Source of the DNA: Haloterrigena turkmenica DSM 5511
Lineage (GTDB): Archaea > Halobacteriota > Halobacteria > Halobacteriales > Natrialbaceae
Length of the DNA: 64,000 bases
Assembly (NCBI RefSeq): GCF_000025325.1
Contig: NC_013743.1
Location: 1,178,001-1,242,000, forward strand
Direction of reading: 5' to 3'
Positions within the stretch are counted from its first letter, which is position 1; every line of letters begins with the position of its first letter. Under the pieces are notes generated by a model. It was not told where the DNA came from, did no database searches, and saw only the letters and a program-made list of their open reading frames with translations. The position numbers were made by a program, and so were the translations under genes. Shown in pieces: positions 17,223-25,878 of this stretch.

Positions 17223-17954
17223 ATGTTCCGATACGGTCGACGAGATTCCACTGACGTTCCAACGTCGACAGGCCACCGTCGACCGTCACAGAACCGAACA
17301 CCCATGGTCTCACTGCCCCAGATCGGAGCTTTCGTCCCGCTCGCGTCGATGCACGCACCAGTTCGGATCGATGCGATCCGCACGCCGGAGCACGGACTCG
17401 ACACGCGTGCGATCGTCTCGACTCTCGTCGGCGATAGCGATGTGCTCTCGTCCGGGACGTCACTCCTGGGGCGGACGTCGGCCCTAGAAATGGCCCTGAT
17501 CACGGTGCTGTTCCTGCTGGTCAGTGGCCTCGTTGCGATTCGCGTCGCCGAGGGGTTGTCTGACCGAGACGTCAGCCTCCCCACGCTTCAGTCGCGACCA
17601 GCGATCGCAGACGGGTCGTCAGAATCGGACCAGCGGCGAGGAACGGACCGCTCGCCAACCGACGATCACCAGTCGTTCGATCGGTATATCGCACCTGACA
17701 CACCATCCGTACTGCTGAGCGACGAGGGGGAGGTCGTCCGCCTGCTCGTCGCCAACGACGGTCGGCTCCGACAGCACCGGATCGCCGACGAAACTGACTG
17801 GTCGAAGTCGAAGGTCAGTCGACTCTGCTCCCAGCTCGACGCCGACGGGATCATCGAGAAAGTGTCGGTCGGACGAGAGAACGTTATTACCCTGTCCGAT
17901 CCGGCGATCGACGACTCGACCGAGACGGACGACGTCGAGAACCCTGTGGCATAG
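17223..17954 (+). CDS. Membrane-anchored winged-helix regulator
   Basis: 243 residues from ATG 17223; ATG 17304 is an alternative. A TATA-like CTTATAC at 17188-17194 fits the longer form. Its N-terminal half contains one hydrophobic helix (ALEMALITVLFLLVSGLVAI). The C-terminal domain (EVVRLLVANDGRLRQHRIADETDWSKSKVSRLCSQLDADGIIEKV) is a clear winged helix of the MarR/IclR-like kind common in haloarchaea. The membrane helix ahead of the DNA-binding domain suggests signal sensing at the membrane. It is divergent from the nucleotide-sugar dehydrogenase operon, a plausible target. Confidence 0.78.
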   Translation: MFRYGRRDSTDVPTSTGHRRPSQNRTPMVSLPQIGAFVPLASMHAPVRIDAIRTPEHGLDTRAIVSTLVGDSDVLSSGTSLLGRTSALEMALITVLFLLVSGLVAIRVAEGLSDRDVSLPTLQSRPAIADGSSESDQRRGTDRSPTDDHQSFDRYIAPDTPSVLLSDEGEVVRLLVANDGRLRQHRIADETDWSKSKVSRLCSQLDADGIIEKVSVGRENVITLSDPAIDDSTETDDVENPVA

Positions 17955-18540
17955 TCGTTCCCACGGCGCTCACCGCTCCCGAACCCGTAGGGAAAACCGG
18001 GTGGGCTCAGACTGTCCCACCGACTGCTGTTCTGCGCATTGTTCGACCTTGAGCGGCTGAGCTGACGATTATCACCCTGATAAGCGGTCCGACCGTGATC
18101 GAGACGGCCGATTGGTTTTGCTCGCGGCGTCGGTTGAACCGCTCACGTTCGCGGATCGATCGGGCCTTTGTTTGGATCCGAACTCGTCATCTGAAAGCGA
18201 ATAATCGAACGAATGACGAAATCCGACTGCCATTTGATTCCAATACGGCGACTATTTCAACAACTGAAACGGAATTCGGCCATATACAACCGATAAGCGG
18301 TATCTTATTCGTGGTATAGTAATGGGCCGTACGGACGTTGGAGCGAGCAGTGACCCGGTCCGCCGGCGGCACGGACGGACCCGGGTGATAGCAAACAATG
18401 ACACGCACTCCGACCCTCCAGACTGCTGGCTCGAATCGCGTCACGACGACCGCCCGAACGACGGCCCGATTCGCGCTTCGACGGCCGTCCGACCGCAGGA
18501 CGCGGCGTCAGACGCCCGCTCGAGCGGAGGTGAACGGCTG
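17955..18540. other. Long 5' region of glmS
   Basis: No separate gene is supported. A+T-rich sequence at 18200-18320 includes ATATAC at 18282-18287 and TATAG at 18315-18319, likely promoter elements. A transcript starting near 18310 would have a leader of about 230 bases before glmS. The leader is open in the glmS frame from ATG 18322, but using that start would bury the catalytic N-terminal Cys of GlmS, so it is not taken as coding. Confidence 0.5.
18526..18533 (+). promoter_or_regulatory. Ribosome binding site of glmS
   Basis: GGAGGTGA, seven bases before ATG 18541. This decides the start in favour of the form with Cys at position 2 over the long in-frame extension. Confidence 0.7.
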
Positions 18541-20346
18541 ATGTGTGGGATTATCGCCCGCATCGGCCACGGCGACGCGACCGAGACCCTGCTGTCGGGC
18601 CTCGAGAACCTCGAGTATCGGGGCTACGACTCGGCGGGAATCGCCGTCCAGAACGGCTCCGGCGTCAAGGTGCGCAAGTGCTCGGGAGAGGTCGACGAGC
18701 TCAAGTCGTCGGTCGAGCGCGGACTCCACGGAAACATGGGGATCGGCCACACGCGCTGGAGTACCCACGGCCCGCCGACCGACGAGAACGCCCATCCGCA
18801 TACGGACACAGTCGGTGACGTCGCCGTCGTCCACAACGGCGTCATCGACAACTACGACGAGCTCCGGGCGGAGCTCCAGGAGCGAGGTCACGAGTTCGAT
18901 AGTGACACCGACACGGAAGTCATTCCCCACCTCATCGACGAGTATCGGGAGGAGACCGGCGACACCGAGCAGGCGGTCCGCGAGGCCGTCAAAACACTCG
19001 AGGGAAGCTACGCGATCGCTGCGATCGTCGACGGCGAGGAGCGTGTCTACGCGGCGCGGAAGGGGTCGCCGCTCGTCCTCGGTCTCGACGACGAGGAGTG
19101 GTATCTCGCCAGCGACGTCCCGGCGTTCCTCGAGCACACCGACGAGGTGATCTACCTCGAGGACGGCGACCTGGTCGTCCTCGAGCCCGATTCCTACCGG
19201 ATCACGGACGTCGCGGGGAACCCGATCGAACGGTCGGTCGACACCGTCGACTGGGATCCCGAGGACGCGGGGAAAGGCGAGTACGACCACTACATGGCAA
19301 AGGAGATCGACACGCAGCCGACGGCCCTCTCGAACACGATCGAGGGCCGCGTCGAGAACGGCAACGTCGCGTTCGAGGACCTGCCGGTGGGGACGTTCGC
19401 GGACGTCGAGACCGTCCAGTTCGTCGCCTGCGGCACCTCTTATCACGCGGCGATGTACGGGAGTCAGCTGCTGCGCTCGGCCGGCGTCCGGGCCGAGGTG
19501 CTCCGTGCGAGCGAGTACGAACAGACGGCCGGCCCGGTCGACGAGAACACCCTCGTCGTCGCGGTCACCCAGAGCGGCGAGACCGCGGACACGCTCGATG
19601 CGGTCCGCAGGGCAACCGATCGCGGCGCTCGCTCGCTGGCCGTCACTAACGTCGTCGGCTCGACGGCCGCCCGTGAGGCCGACGACGCGATCTACATCCG
19701 CGCCGGTCCGGAGGTCGGCGTCGCCGCGACGAAGACGTTCTCCTCGCAGGCGGTGACGCTCGCGTTGCTCACTCAGCGCATCGCCGCCGACGTGCCGACC
19801 GCGACGCCGGTCGACGACCGCGAGGCGATGCTCGAGTCGCTCGAGGATCTCCCCGAGCACGTCGAAACCGTCCTCGAGACCACGAACGCCGAGTCCCTCG
19901 CCCGGGAGTACATCGACAGCGACTCGTACTTCTTCATCGGCAACGGCCTGGGTCACTCGGTGGCCCTCGAGGGCGCGCTGAAGTTCAAGGAGATCACCTA
20001 CGAGCACGCGGAAGGCTTCGCTGCCGGCGAACTGAAACACGGTCCCCTCGCGCTCGTGACCCAGGAGACGCCGGTGTTCGCGATCGCCACGGGCGACGAC
20101 GAGAAGACGAAGACGAACGCGATCGAGGCCCGAACGCGCGGTGCTCCGATCGTCGCGGTGGCGCCGGACGACCATCCGATCGCCGACGCCGCCGACAGGC
20201 AGTTGTCGATCCCCGATACCCACCCCGTCTGGGCGGGGCTGCTCGCGAACGTTCAGTTGCAGCTGGTCTCCTACCACGCTGCCGCCCTGCTCGAGCGACC
20301 GATCGACAAGCCGCGCAACCTCGCGAAGAGCGTAACGGTCGAATGA
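18541..20346 (+). CDS. glmS: Glutamine-fructose-6-phosphate aminotransferase (isomerizing)
   Basis: 601 residues. The enzyme makes glucosamine 6-phosphate from fructose 6-phosphate and glutamine, the entry step to UDP-GlcNAc. MCGIIARIG gives the exposed Cys nucleophile of the glutaminase domain, followed by LENLEYRGYDSAG and the GHTRWSTHG motif. Two SIS domains follow (FVACGTSYHA, VTQSGETADT), and the C-terminus AKSVTVE is the conserved tail. Length is normal for GlmS. Its place beside the glycan locus suggests supply of amino-sugar precursor. Strong ribosome site at 18526. Confidence 0.96.
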   Translation: MCGIIARIGHGDATETLLSGLENLEYRGYDSAGIAVQNGSGVKVRKCSGEVDELKSSVERGLHGNMGIGHTRWSTHGPPTDENAHPHTDTVGDVAVVHNGVIDNYDELRAELQERGHEFDSDTDTEVIPHLIDEYREETGDTEQAVREAVKTLEGSYAIAAIVDGEERVYAARKGSPLVLGLDDEEWYLASDVPAFLEHTDEVIYLEDGDLVVLEPDSYRITDVAGNPIERSVDTVDWDPEDAGKGEYDHYMAKEIDTQPTALSNTIEGRVENGNVAFEDLPVGTFADVETVQFVACGTSYHAAMYGSQLLRSAGVRAEVLRASEYEQTAGPVDENTLVVAVTQSGETADTLDAVRRATDRGARSLAVTNVVGSTAAREADDAIYIRAGPEVGVAATKTFSSQAVTLALLTQRIAADVPTATPVDDREAMLESLEDLPEHVETVLETTNAESLAREYIDSDSYFFIGNGLGHSVALEGALKFKEITYEHAEGFAAGELKHGPLALVTQETPVFAIATGDDEKTKTNAIEARTRGAPIVAVAPDDHPIADAADRQLSIPDTHPVWAGLLANVQLQLVSYHAAALLERPIDKPRNLAKSVTVE

Positions 20347-20461
20347 ACGTCCCCACCGCCGACTAACGCCTTTTCTCGATCGACGTCCCGCCACCCGCTT
20401 ACGACCAAAGCCGCTAGCTTCCGCTTTGCTGCCGATGTAACGGACGGGGACGAGTCCGTAC

Positions 20462-21637
20462 TCACCGGACGAGTGCGGTTTCGGTGAGATCGATCCCCCG
20501 GAGAACGCGGCTGCCGGTCAGATACGCGCGGTCGCCGTCGACGAACAGCCGGTTGATTCCGTCGTCGTGGACGGTCGTTGCGGTGCGGAAGCGACCGGCG
20601 TCCGGATCGATCGTCGCGAGGTGTCCGGACGAGGTACCAGCGAGGATTGCCCCACCGTAGACGGTTATATTGGTGGTGACGCGGCCGTACTCCCACTCCT
20701 CGAAGTCGAGCGAGGCGATTTTCTCCCACAGGATTTTCTGGTCGTCGAGATCGATCACACCGAACTGCGAGTTCCCGGCATCCGTTTCGAGACAGTAAAC
20801 CAGGCCGCCGTCGGTCGCAGCCAGCGACCGGAACGTTCCGGGGTCCTCGGCGGTCCACTCCAAAGTCCCGTTGTTCGTGTCGACGGCGTATAGCGTGCTC
20901 CCGTTCGTTCCGAAGAGGAGGTTCCGTTGGGTAGCGAGGACGAAGTTGAACGACGGTCCGCCGACGCGGTCGCCGTTATCGAACTGCCAGACCGTCGAAC
21001 CGTCACGGAGGTCCAGTTTCGCCGTGTTCCGGTGGTCACCGACGTAGAGGTGTCGGCCGGACCGGAGGGTCCGCGGTGACGTGAATCGATCGGACGACGA
21101 CCACTGCCGTTCACCGGACTCGATATCGTGGGCGTACACGCGCTGCCCGGCGACGACCGCGGTCTCGTCGTATACGGTCGGGCGCGCCGGCGAGAACGCG
21201 TTCGTGTCCTCGAACCAGAGACGTTCGCCGTCTTCTCGATCGGCCGCGAGCAATCGCCCGTGTCGGCCGACCGCGAAGACGGTCTCGTCGCCCACGGTGA
21301 CCGGGGTTTCGATCGACTGCTCGGACTCGACATCCCACTCGACCTCGCCCGTTTCCGCATCGATTCGCTTCGCTTCGGTACCGCGCGAGACGTAGAGTTC
21401 GTCGCCGGTCGCATCCGTGACGAGTCCGGAGACGCCCCCGAAGACGTCGTTGGTCCACAGGTAGTGTGACGGCTGCTCCGTTTCGCTCGACCCCTCCGAC
21501 GGCACCGTCGACGACGTCGTTTCCTTTGGTTCTTCGCGCCTCGAATCGGGGGCGAGCGGATTGAGCGGCGTCAGTCCGACGACGGCGCTCACGGCGACGC
21601 CGGCGGCCCCCCGTCTGAGGAACGTGCGGCGATTCAT
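20462..21637 (-). CDS. Exported PQQ-like beta-propeller protein
   Basis: 391 residues. A Tat-type signal (MNRRTFLRRGAAGVAVSAVVG) is followed by a Ser/Thr/Glu-rich stretch. Then come seven or so repeats of the kind LYVSRGTEAKRIDAETGEVEW and LYAVDTNNGTLEW, i.e. the outer-membrane BamB/PQQ-dehydrogenase-like propeller blades. No catalytic PQQ site is evident, so it is more likely a scaffold or binding protein on the cell surface. It overlaps the upstream membrane-protein gene by four bases and is translationally coupled to it. Confidence 0.83.
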   Translation of the reverse strand: MNRRTFLRRGAAGVAVSAVVGLTPLNPLAPDSRREEPKETTSSTVPSEGSSETEQPSHYLWTNDVFGGVSGLVTDATGDELYVSRGTEAKRIDAETGEVEWDVESEQSIETPVTVGDETVFAVGRHGRLLAADREDGERLWFEDTNAFSPARPTVYDETAVVAGQRVYAHDIESGERQWSSSDRFTSPRTLRSGRHLYVGDHRNTAKLDLRDGSTVWQFDNGDRVGGPSFNFVLATQRNLLFGTNGSTLYAVDTNNGTLEWTAEDPGTFRSLAATDGGLVYCLETDAGNSQFGVIDLDDQKILWEKIASLDFEEWEYGRVTTNITVYGGAILAGTSSGHLATIDPDAGRFRTATTVHDDGINRLFVDGDRAYLTGSRVLRGIDLTETALVR

Positions 21638-22320
21638 CGGTCCGAACCCTCCGTCGCGGGGGTTGCGATCGCGGACTCGTCGGACGAGTACCGGGTGTAG
21701 AGTCCGATTCCGGGGAGCGAACAGAGCGCGAAGAGGACCGCTCGCCCGACGGGGCTCTCGACGACGAACGCGCCGCTGAGGACCCAGGTCAGCACGAGGG
21801 CGGCCACGAGTCCGCTCGCGATCAGTTTCAGGAACGCTGAGGTCCCTCGGTCGCTCGCCGAGTGGGTCGACTCGGCGCTCAGTTCCGCTGTCGGTGGGGT
21901 CGTCTCGCCGACGGCGTCGACCGAGTCGGTTCGGACCGACGGTTCGGTGTCCGCCGTCCGTTCCCGATTCGTCTTCGCGTCGAGTTGCTCGCGCAGGGTC
22001 ATCGCATTGTCCTCTCGCCCGTCCGTTGAGTCGGTACCGAGGCTCGACGACCCCGTCGGTGACGACGAGTTCCCGTTCCGAGACGCACCGATGCCGTAGG
22101 TTATCAGCCCCGAAACCAGGAAGAACACGCCGCCGCCGAACAGCTGTGACCGCGTGTGGTTAGGGCGTTCGTATTCGACCGTCGAGCAGTCCTGTCCGTA
22201 GTACGTCGTGTCGACGCACGTCGTGCTCGTCTCCGTAACGGTCGCCGGCTGCGCGAACGCGGCCAGCAGTAACAGGAGTCCCAGTACGATACCGCATCCG
22301 CCGATGAGCTTGAGAGCCAT
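21634..22320 (-). CDS. Hypothetical membrane protein
   Basis: 228 residues, no family recognised. Helix 1 (GGCGIVLGLLLLLAAFA) starts the protein. A short external loop follows with two Cys (TTCVDTTYYGQDCS) that could form a disulfide, then helix 2 near residues 63-80. A Ser/Thr/Glu-rich linker of about 85 residues precedes helices 3 and 4 near residues 163-205. Middle gene of a three-gene group with the 155-residue protein upstream (25-base gap) and the propeller protein downstream (4-base overlap). Confidence 0.7.
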   Translation of the reverse strand: MALKLIGGCGIVLGLLLLLAAFAQPATVTETSTTCVDTTYYGQDCSTVEYERPNHTRSQLFGGGVFFLVSGLITYGIGASRNGNSSSPTGSSSLGTDSTDGREDNAMTLREQLDAKTNRERTADTEPSVRTDSVDAVGETTPPTAELSAESTHSASDRGTSAFLKLIASGLVAALVLTWVLSGAFVVESPVGRAVLFALCSLPGIGLYTRYSSDESAIATPATEGSDR

Positions 22321-22345
22321 AAGTAGCGTAGTTTTGTAAGCAGCG

Positions 22346-22813
22346 TTAGATGGCGATGATTGAGAGACCGAACAGCAGGAAAATCGCCAGCACGATCATC
22401 GCGAGGACGGCCGAGCCGTCCTGGTGATCGGTCGGCGACGCGACCTCCTTGCTGTGGTCGCTCGTTCGCTCGTCCAACAGCGAGATCACGTCTTCCATCG
22501 GATATTCGACGAGCGTATCGAGCGTTCGAACGAACTCCAGTACGTACTTCTCCGGGTTCGCGCCGACGTTGACGGCGACGTTCTTCTCGCCGGTGGCGGT
22601 AATCTCCGTCACGCCCTCGCCGACCGACCGGATGTCGATCGTAATCGATTCGCCGTAACTCGAGGCGATAAAGCCGAGCCGGAACCCGGTCTTCGCAGTG
22701 ATCACGCCGCGGCCGGTGTCGTAATAGGTCTCGACGTCGTCGACGAGTTCGAGCGCACCCTTGACCAGCATGCGGGCGTCCTTGGGTGGTCGCTCCAGCG
22801 TTCGTGTTATCAC
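22346..22813 (-). CDS. Hypothetical tail-anchored protein
   Basis: 155 residues. The first 120 form an alpha/beta domain without Cys (GRGVITAKTGFRLGFIASSYGE; EITATGEKNVAVNVGANPEKYV). Its strand-rich start and long final helix faintly resemble a lipid-binding START-like or DUF1499-like fold, though I cannot assign it. The last 22 residues are a hydrophobic anchor (VLAMIVLAIFLLFGLSIIAI). First gene of the operon with the membrane protein and the propeller protein. Confidence 0.7.
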   Translation of the reverse strand: MITRTLERPPKDARMLVKGALELVDDVETYYDTGRGVITAKTGFRLGFIASSYGESITIDIRSVGEGVTEITATGEKNVAVNVGANPEKYVLEFVRTLDTLVEYPMEDVISLLDERTSDHSKEVASPTDHQDGSAVLAMIVLAIFLLFGLSIIAI

Positions 22814-23228
22814 GATAGTCTGAAAGTCAATTCAGGACGTATATGTGTGTTGATGTGCGGTAGTATCGGACGTCAAGAAAGCAATTATTAGACGTGCGTT
22901 CAGAAATTAATTCGACAGACAGCGTTGTCTTTTATTGATATCGACTGATAGAGAGCTGCTCTGCCTCACTCGATCGGTTCGGGGCGCCCTCTCGAAGCTC
23001 GATAGCACGTCTTCTCGTCGAATCGAGCCATGCGAGCGGCCGAACGATCATCGGTTTGCCCGCAGCGAGAACAGTAATAGAAGGCGACGGGGCTGCCGCG
23101 GTCGGTCGCAATCGGTCCGTCGATGGACTGCGGTTAAGGGACACGAGAACCGTGTCCCGTAGCGGGATCGCCGTTCGAGTCGTTTTGGCGACCCTCTCCG
23201 GCGACTACTCGAGGCGCGAGGGTCGGCG
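22814..23228. other. Intergenic region with a strong hairpin
   Basis: No gene with a usable start is seen. The A+T-rich part (22815-22960) contains the promoter of the gene ending at 22346. A perfect 8-base stem, GGGACACG-AGAAC-CGTGTCCC, lies at 23138-23158, just past the end of the PEGA-like gene. Confidence 0.45.
23138..23158 (-). terminator. Hairpin downstream of the PEGA-like gene
   Basis: Perfect 8-base stem with a 5-base loop, 71 bases after the stop codon at 23229. It is placed as an end-of-transcript structure or mRNA stabiliser. There is no clear T-run after it on the minus strand, so intrinsic termination is not proven. Confidence 0.35.
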
Positions 23229-24230
23229 TCAGTCTTTCTGGAGAACCAACGTGATCGACTTGTCGTCGCCGTCGATCTCGACGTCTCTCGTATTCTCATC
23301 GTACCCGTCCGCCTCGGCTGCGACCGTGTACGACCCATCCTCGAGGTCGAACGTCGCTTCGCCACTCCCGTTGACGTTCTGTGTCTCGCTCGAGCCGAAG
23401 AAGGTATCCTCCGTGCTCGTGACGGTCGCGTTATTGATCGGCATACCGTTGCCGTCCTCGACGGTCACGGTCAGCGTGTGCGTTCCGTCGCCGTCGTTCG
23501 CGTCGGTCTCGTTGCCACCGTCGCTTCCGTTAGAGCCGTCGCCGGTGGATTGATTCTCGAGAGTCAGCGTGATCGAGTCGTCGTCGCCGTCGATCGTGAC
23601 CGAGTCGGTGGCCGTCTCGTAGCCGTCCGCGTTGGCGGTCACCTCGTACTGGCCGTCCTCGAGGTCGAACTCGGCTTCACCGGTGCCGTCGACGGTTTGC
23701 GTTTCGTTCGAACCGCTTTCGGGAGCGACCGTGACGGTCGCGCCGTCGACCGGTGCGCCGTCGGCGTCCTCGACGGTCGTCGTCAGCGTCTGGGTCTCGT
23801 CGCTACCGTCCGTATCGCTCCCGCCATCGGTATCGTCCGCGTCGGACCCGTCGTCGCTATCGGTTTCTCCGTCGCCGGCGTCGCCATCGTTGGCGTCGCC
23901 GCCGTCGTCTCCGGTGGAGTCTCCGCTGTCGGTACCGGTTTCGTCCGAACCGTCGGTTTCGTCGGTACTGTTCGAGTCACCGGCCTCCGTTTCGTTCCCG
24001 CCGTCGGATGCATCGGAATCGTCGCTCGCAGCGGTACCCGAGTCGTCGGAGGCGCCGGAACCGCCCAACTCGTCGGAGACCGTACCGATCGCGCTGTTGA
24101 TGGACATTCCGCTCGCGGCGAGTACCAGCCCGAGAGCCAGGAACACGATACCACAGACGGTGAGCAGAATCTGGACAGTTTTCTGCGCCGTTCGATCCTC
24201 CGTATGCCGATTTGGGGCGTTTCCTCTCAT
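23229..24230 (-). CDS. Membrane-anchored protein with two PEGA/carboxypeptidase-regulatory-like repeats
   Basis: 333 residues. One hydrophobic helix (ILLTVCGIVFLALGLVLAA) near residues 22-42 anchors it. An Asp/Ser/Gly/Thr-rich acidic linker of about 100 residues follows. Then come two tandem beta-sandwich repeats of about 75 residues, each with the pattern VEDADGAPVDGATVTV .. FDLEDGQYEVTANADGYE .. DGDDDSITL; the second copy (VEDGNGMPINNATVTS) is clearly a duplicate. Such domains mediate protein or envelope contacts outside the cell. NET, NST and NVNGS sites could be N-glycosylated. No enzyme motif is seen. Confidence 0.75.
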   Translation of the reverse strand: MRGNAPNRHTEDRTAQKTVQILLTVCGIVFLALGLVLAASGMSINSAIGTVSDELGGSGASDDSGTAASDDSDASDGGNETEAGDSNSTDETDGSDETGTDSGDSTGDDGGDANDGDAGDGETDSDDGSDADDTDGGSDTDGSDETQTLTTTVEDADGAPVDGATVTVAPESGSNETQTVDGTGEAEFDLEDGQYEVTANADGYETATDSVTIDGDDDSITLTLENQSTGDGSNGSDGGNETDANDGDGTHTLTVTVEDGNGMPINNATVTSTEDTFFGSSETQNVNGSGEATFDLEDGSYTVAAEADGYDENTRDVEIDGDDKSITLVLQKD

Positions 24231-24251
24231 AGTAAGTTGGCGACGATAGCG

Positions 24252-24443
24252 TTAGGCGTTCCTCGTCGTCCCTGTTCCCGACGCCGGCGACGGCGACCGG
24301 TCGCTGACCGGCGAACCGAACAGTCTCGCCCGATCGGTCGCCAGCGCTGTCTCTGCGGCTCGTTTCGGCGAATACCACTCCGGCGTCTGGACCGGGTCCG
24401 ACCGCGACAGTCGGTGCCCGGCGACGGGACCAGCGGGGTGCAT
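24252..24443 (-). CDS. Possible small protein
   Basis: 63 residues from ATG 24443, ending 21 bases before the PEGA-like gene on the same strand. Third codon positions are GC-rich and PEWYSPKRAAETALATD reads like real protein, but there is no recognised family. A TTAACA element upstream at 24484-24489 is a weak promoter candidate. It may instead be the 5' leader of the downstream gene. Confidence 0.25.
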   Translation of the reverse strand: MHPAGPVAGHRLSRSDPVQTPEWYSPKRAAETALATDRARLFGSPVSDRSPSPASGTGTTRNA

Positions 24444-24894
24444 TACGTGTTCATTTTGGCCACCAACGGTTCACTATGGCTCTGTTAAGGGTACCTACCT
24501 CTCCGCTAAACTGTTGTGTCGGCTACAACTACGGGAAGCGTTCTCCCTCCCTCACCCGTATCGGAGCGCGCTCGAGTCCTTCGGTAGCCGTCTCGTCGCG
24601 CTATCGATCCGTCGATACGGCCCGACGAGGAACGTACGCCGAAACCGCTCCGAACGAAACGGACGGAAACGCGAACCACGACGCTGGAAGCTGTGTCCAC
24701 GAATCACTGAATCCCGTTCAGATGGAGCGGCGCGATCGCGCAGCGTCTCGCGGACCCGTTTGTCATCTCGATCGAAAACAGGCGGCCGCGGGGTTTTCCA
24801 ATACGGTCGATAATCGGTTGGCGCGGCTGAAACCAGGGGTTTCGCCCGCATCAATCGTCTCCACACGTCTATGCACGGAACTGAACGAGGCGGA
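24444..24894. other. Intergenic region, no gene recognised
   Basis: About 450 bases. Contains an A+T-richer patch at 24444-24535 and GGCTCTGTTAAGGG at 24477-24490, which resembles an insertion-sequence end but has no partner nearby. Open frames here are Arg/Ser-rich without domain features. Confidence 0.35.
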
Positions 24895-25713
24895 TCACTG
24901 CCGGCGGAGCTCCGCCGCCTGCTCGAGTTCGAGTCGCACACGGTTGGCGTCGAACTCGTGGTCGGGACGCAGGCGAACGAAGTCCAGAAACCGTCGCGCC
25001 GCGAGCAACTCCTCGGGCTCGTAGACCGACGCGGCCGCACCGACGGCGTCGGGAGCCCCGATTCGGGGCTCGAGGACCGCCAGCGCGCAGGCCAGGTCGT
25101 AGGCGGTGGTCTCGGCGACGCGGTCGTCGTGGACGTTGGTGGCGTCGATGAAGTAGAACTCGCCGTCACACAACAGGATGTTCTCGGCGCGCAGGTCGCC
25201 GTGGGCCATCCCGTGATCGCGCAGCGTGGCCAGAATCTCGAACAGTTCCGGCGCGCGCTCGGCGACTAACCAGTCGGGCGCGTCGTCGAGCGAGCGAAAC
25301 TCGGGGAGGTACTCGAGGACGAGCACGCCGAGTCCGTTGACCTCGAAGGCGTCGATCGGCCGAGGCGCGTTGATGCCGATCTCGCGCATGCGCTCGGTCG
25401 CCTCGTGCTCGTGTTCGACCATCGCGCGGGGCGTATCGAACCGGCCGAAGAAGCCGTCGGTACCCGCCGACACCGCGCCGACGTTGCGCCCGGCGGTCAA
25501 CAGCGCGTGAACCAGCGCGTTCTGCCGGGAGACGATCTTGACGAACCACTCGTCGTCGATGACGCAGGGGGTCGACAGCCAGTTGTCGGCCTCCAGAAAC
25601 TCCACGCGGACCGCCTCGCGGCCGTAGCGATCCGCCAGCGTCCGGATTACGCGCTCGAGGCGATCCCACTCGACGGTCCCTCGGGCGAGCCGGCGGATGT
25701 CCATACCTCGCAT
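24895..25713 (-). CDS. RIO-like serine/threonine protein kinase
   Basis: 272 residues from ATG 25713, with ATG 25704 as alternative. The ATP-binding lobe has WFVKIVSRQN (the ATP-contacting Lys) and a hinge LGVLVLEYLPEF. The catalytic loop HGDLRAENILL carries the Asp and Asn, and FIDATN replaces the DFG motif. This is the compact layout of the RIO/Bud32 group, which lacks the substrate lobe helices of ordinary kinases. It is separate from the ribosome-maturation RIO1/RIO2 genes and resembles the haloarchaeal RIO-like set. Substrate unknown. Confidence 0.82.
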   Translation of the reverse strand: MRGMDIRRLARGTVEWDRLERVIRTLADRYGREAVRVEFLEADNWLSTPCVIDDEWFVKIVSRQNALVHALLTAGRNVGAVSAGTDGFFGRFDTPRAMVEHEHEATERMREIGINAPRPIDAFEVNGLGVLVLEYLPEFRSLDDAPDWLVAERAPELFEILATLRDHGMAHGDLRAENILLCDGEFYFIDATNVHDDRVAETTAYDLACALAVLEPRIGAPDAVGAAASVYEPEELLAARRFLDFVRLRPDHEFDANRVRLELEQAAELRRQ

Positions 25714-25878
25714 GTGGGAGCTTCGAGGTTAAATGCGTCCCGAACTGTTTTCAGAGCGACGTATCGGCGGTGAATGACACCTGACGCGGCGGTTCTCGGG
25801 GCAAACAGCCGCCACTGGAGCCTGCTCGAGCCGGAGAACAGTATTGTTATCAATAGCGCAACTGAACGGCAGGTACGT

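Noticed and set aside
18322-18540. 73-codon in-frame extension of glmS
   Set aside because: Would block the N-terminal Cys nucleophile, and a GGAGGTGA ribosome site points to ATG 18541.
18508-20394. 628-residue minus-strand frame
   Set aside because: Antisense of glmS, without any recognisable domain.
22967-23134. Minus-strand reading with YYCSRCGQT, suggesting a zinc ribbon
   Set aside because: No start codon between the upstream stop and the Cys pair, and no second pair of ligands; not supported as a gene.
24477-24490. GGCTCTGTTAAGGG, resembling the terminal repeat of an IS6-type insertion sequence
   Set aside because: No matching inverted copy or transposase remnant was seen nearby; probably chance.
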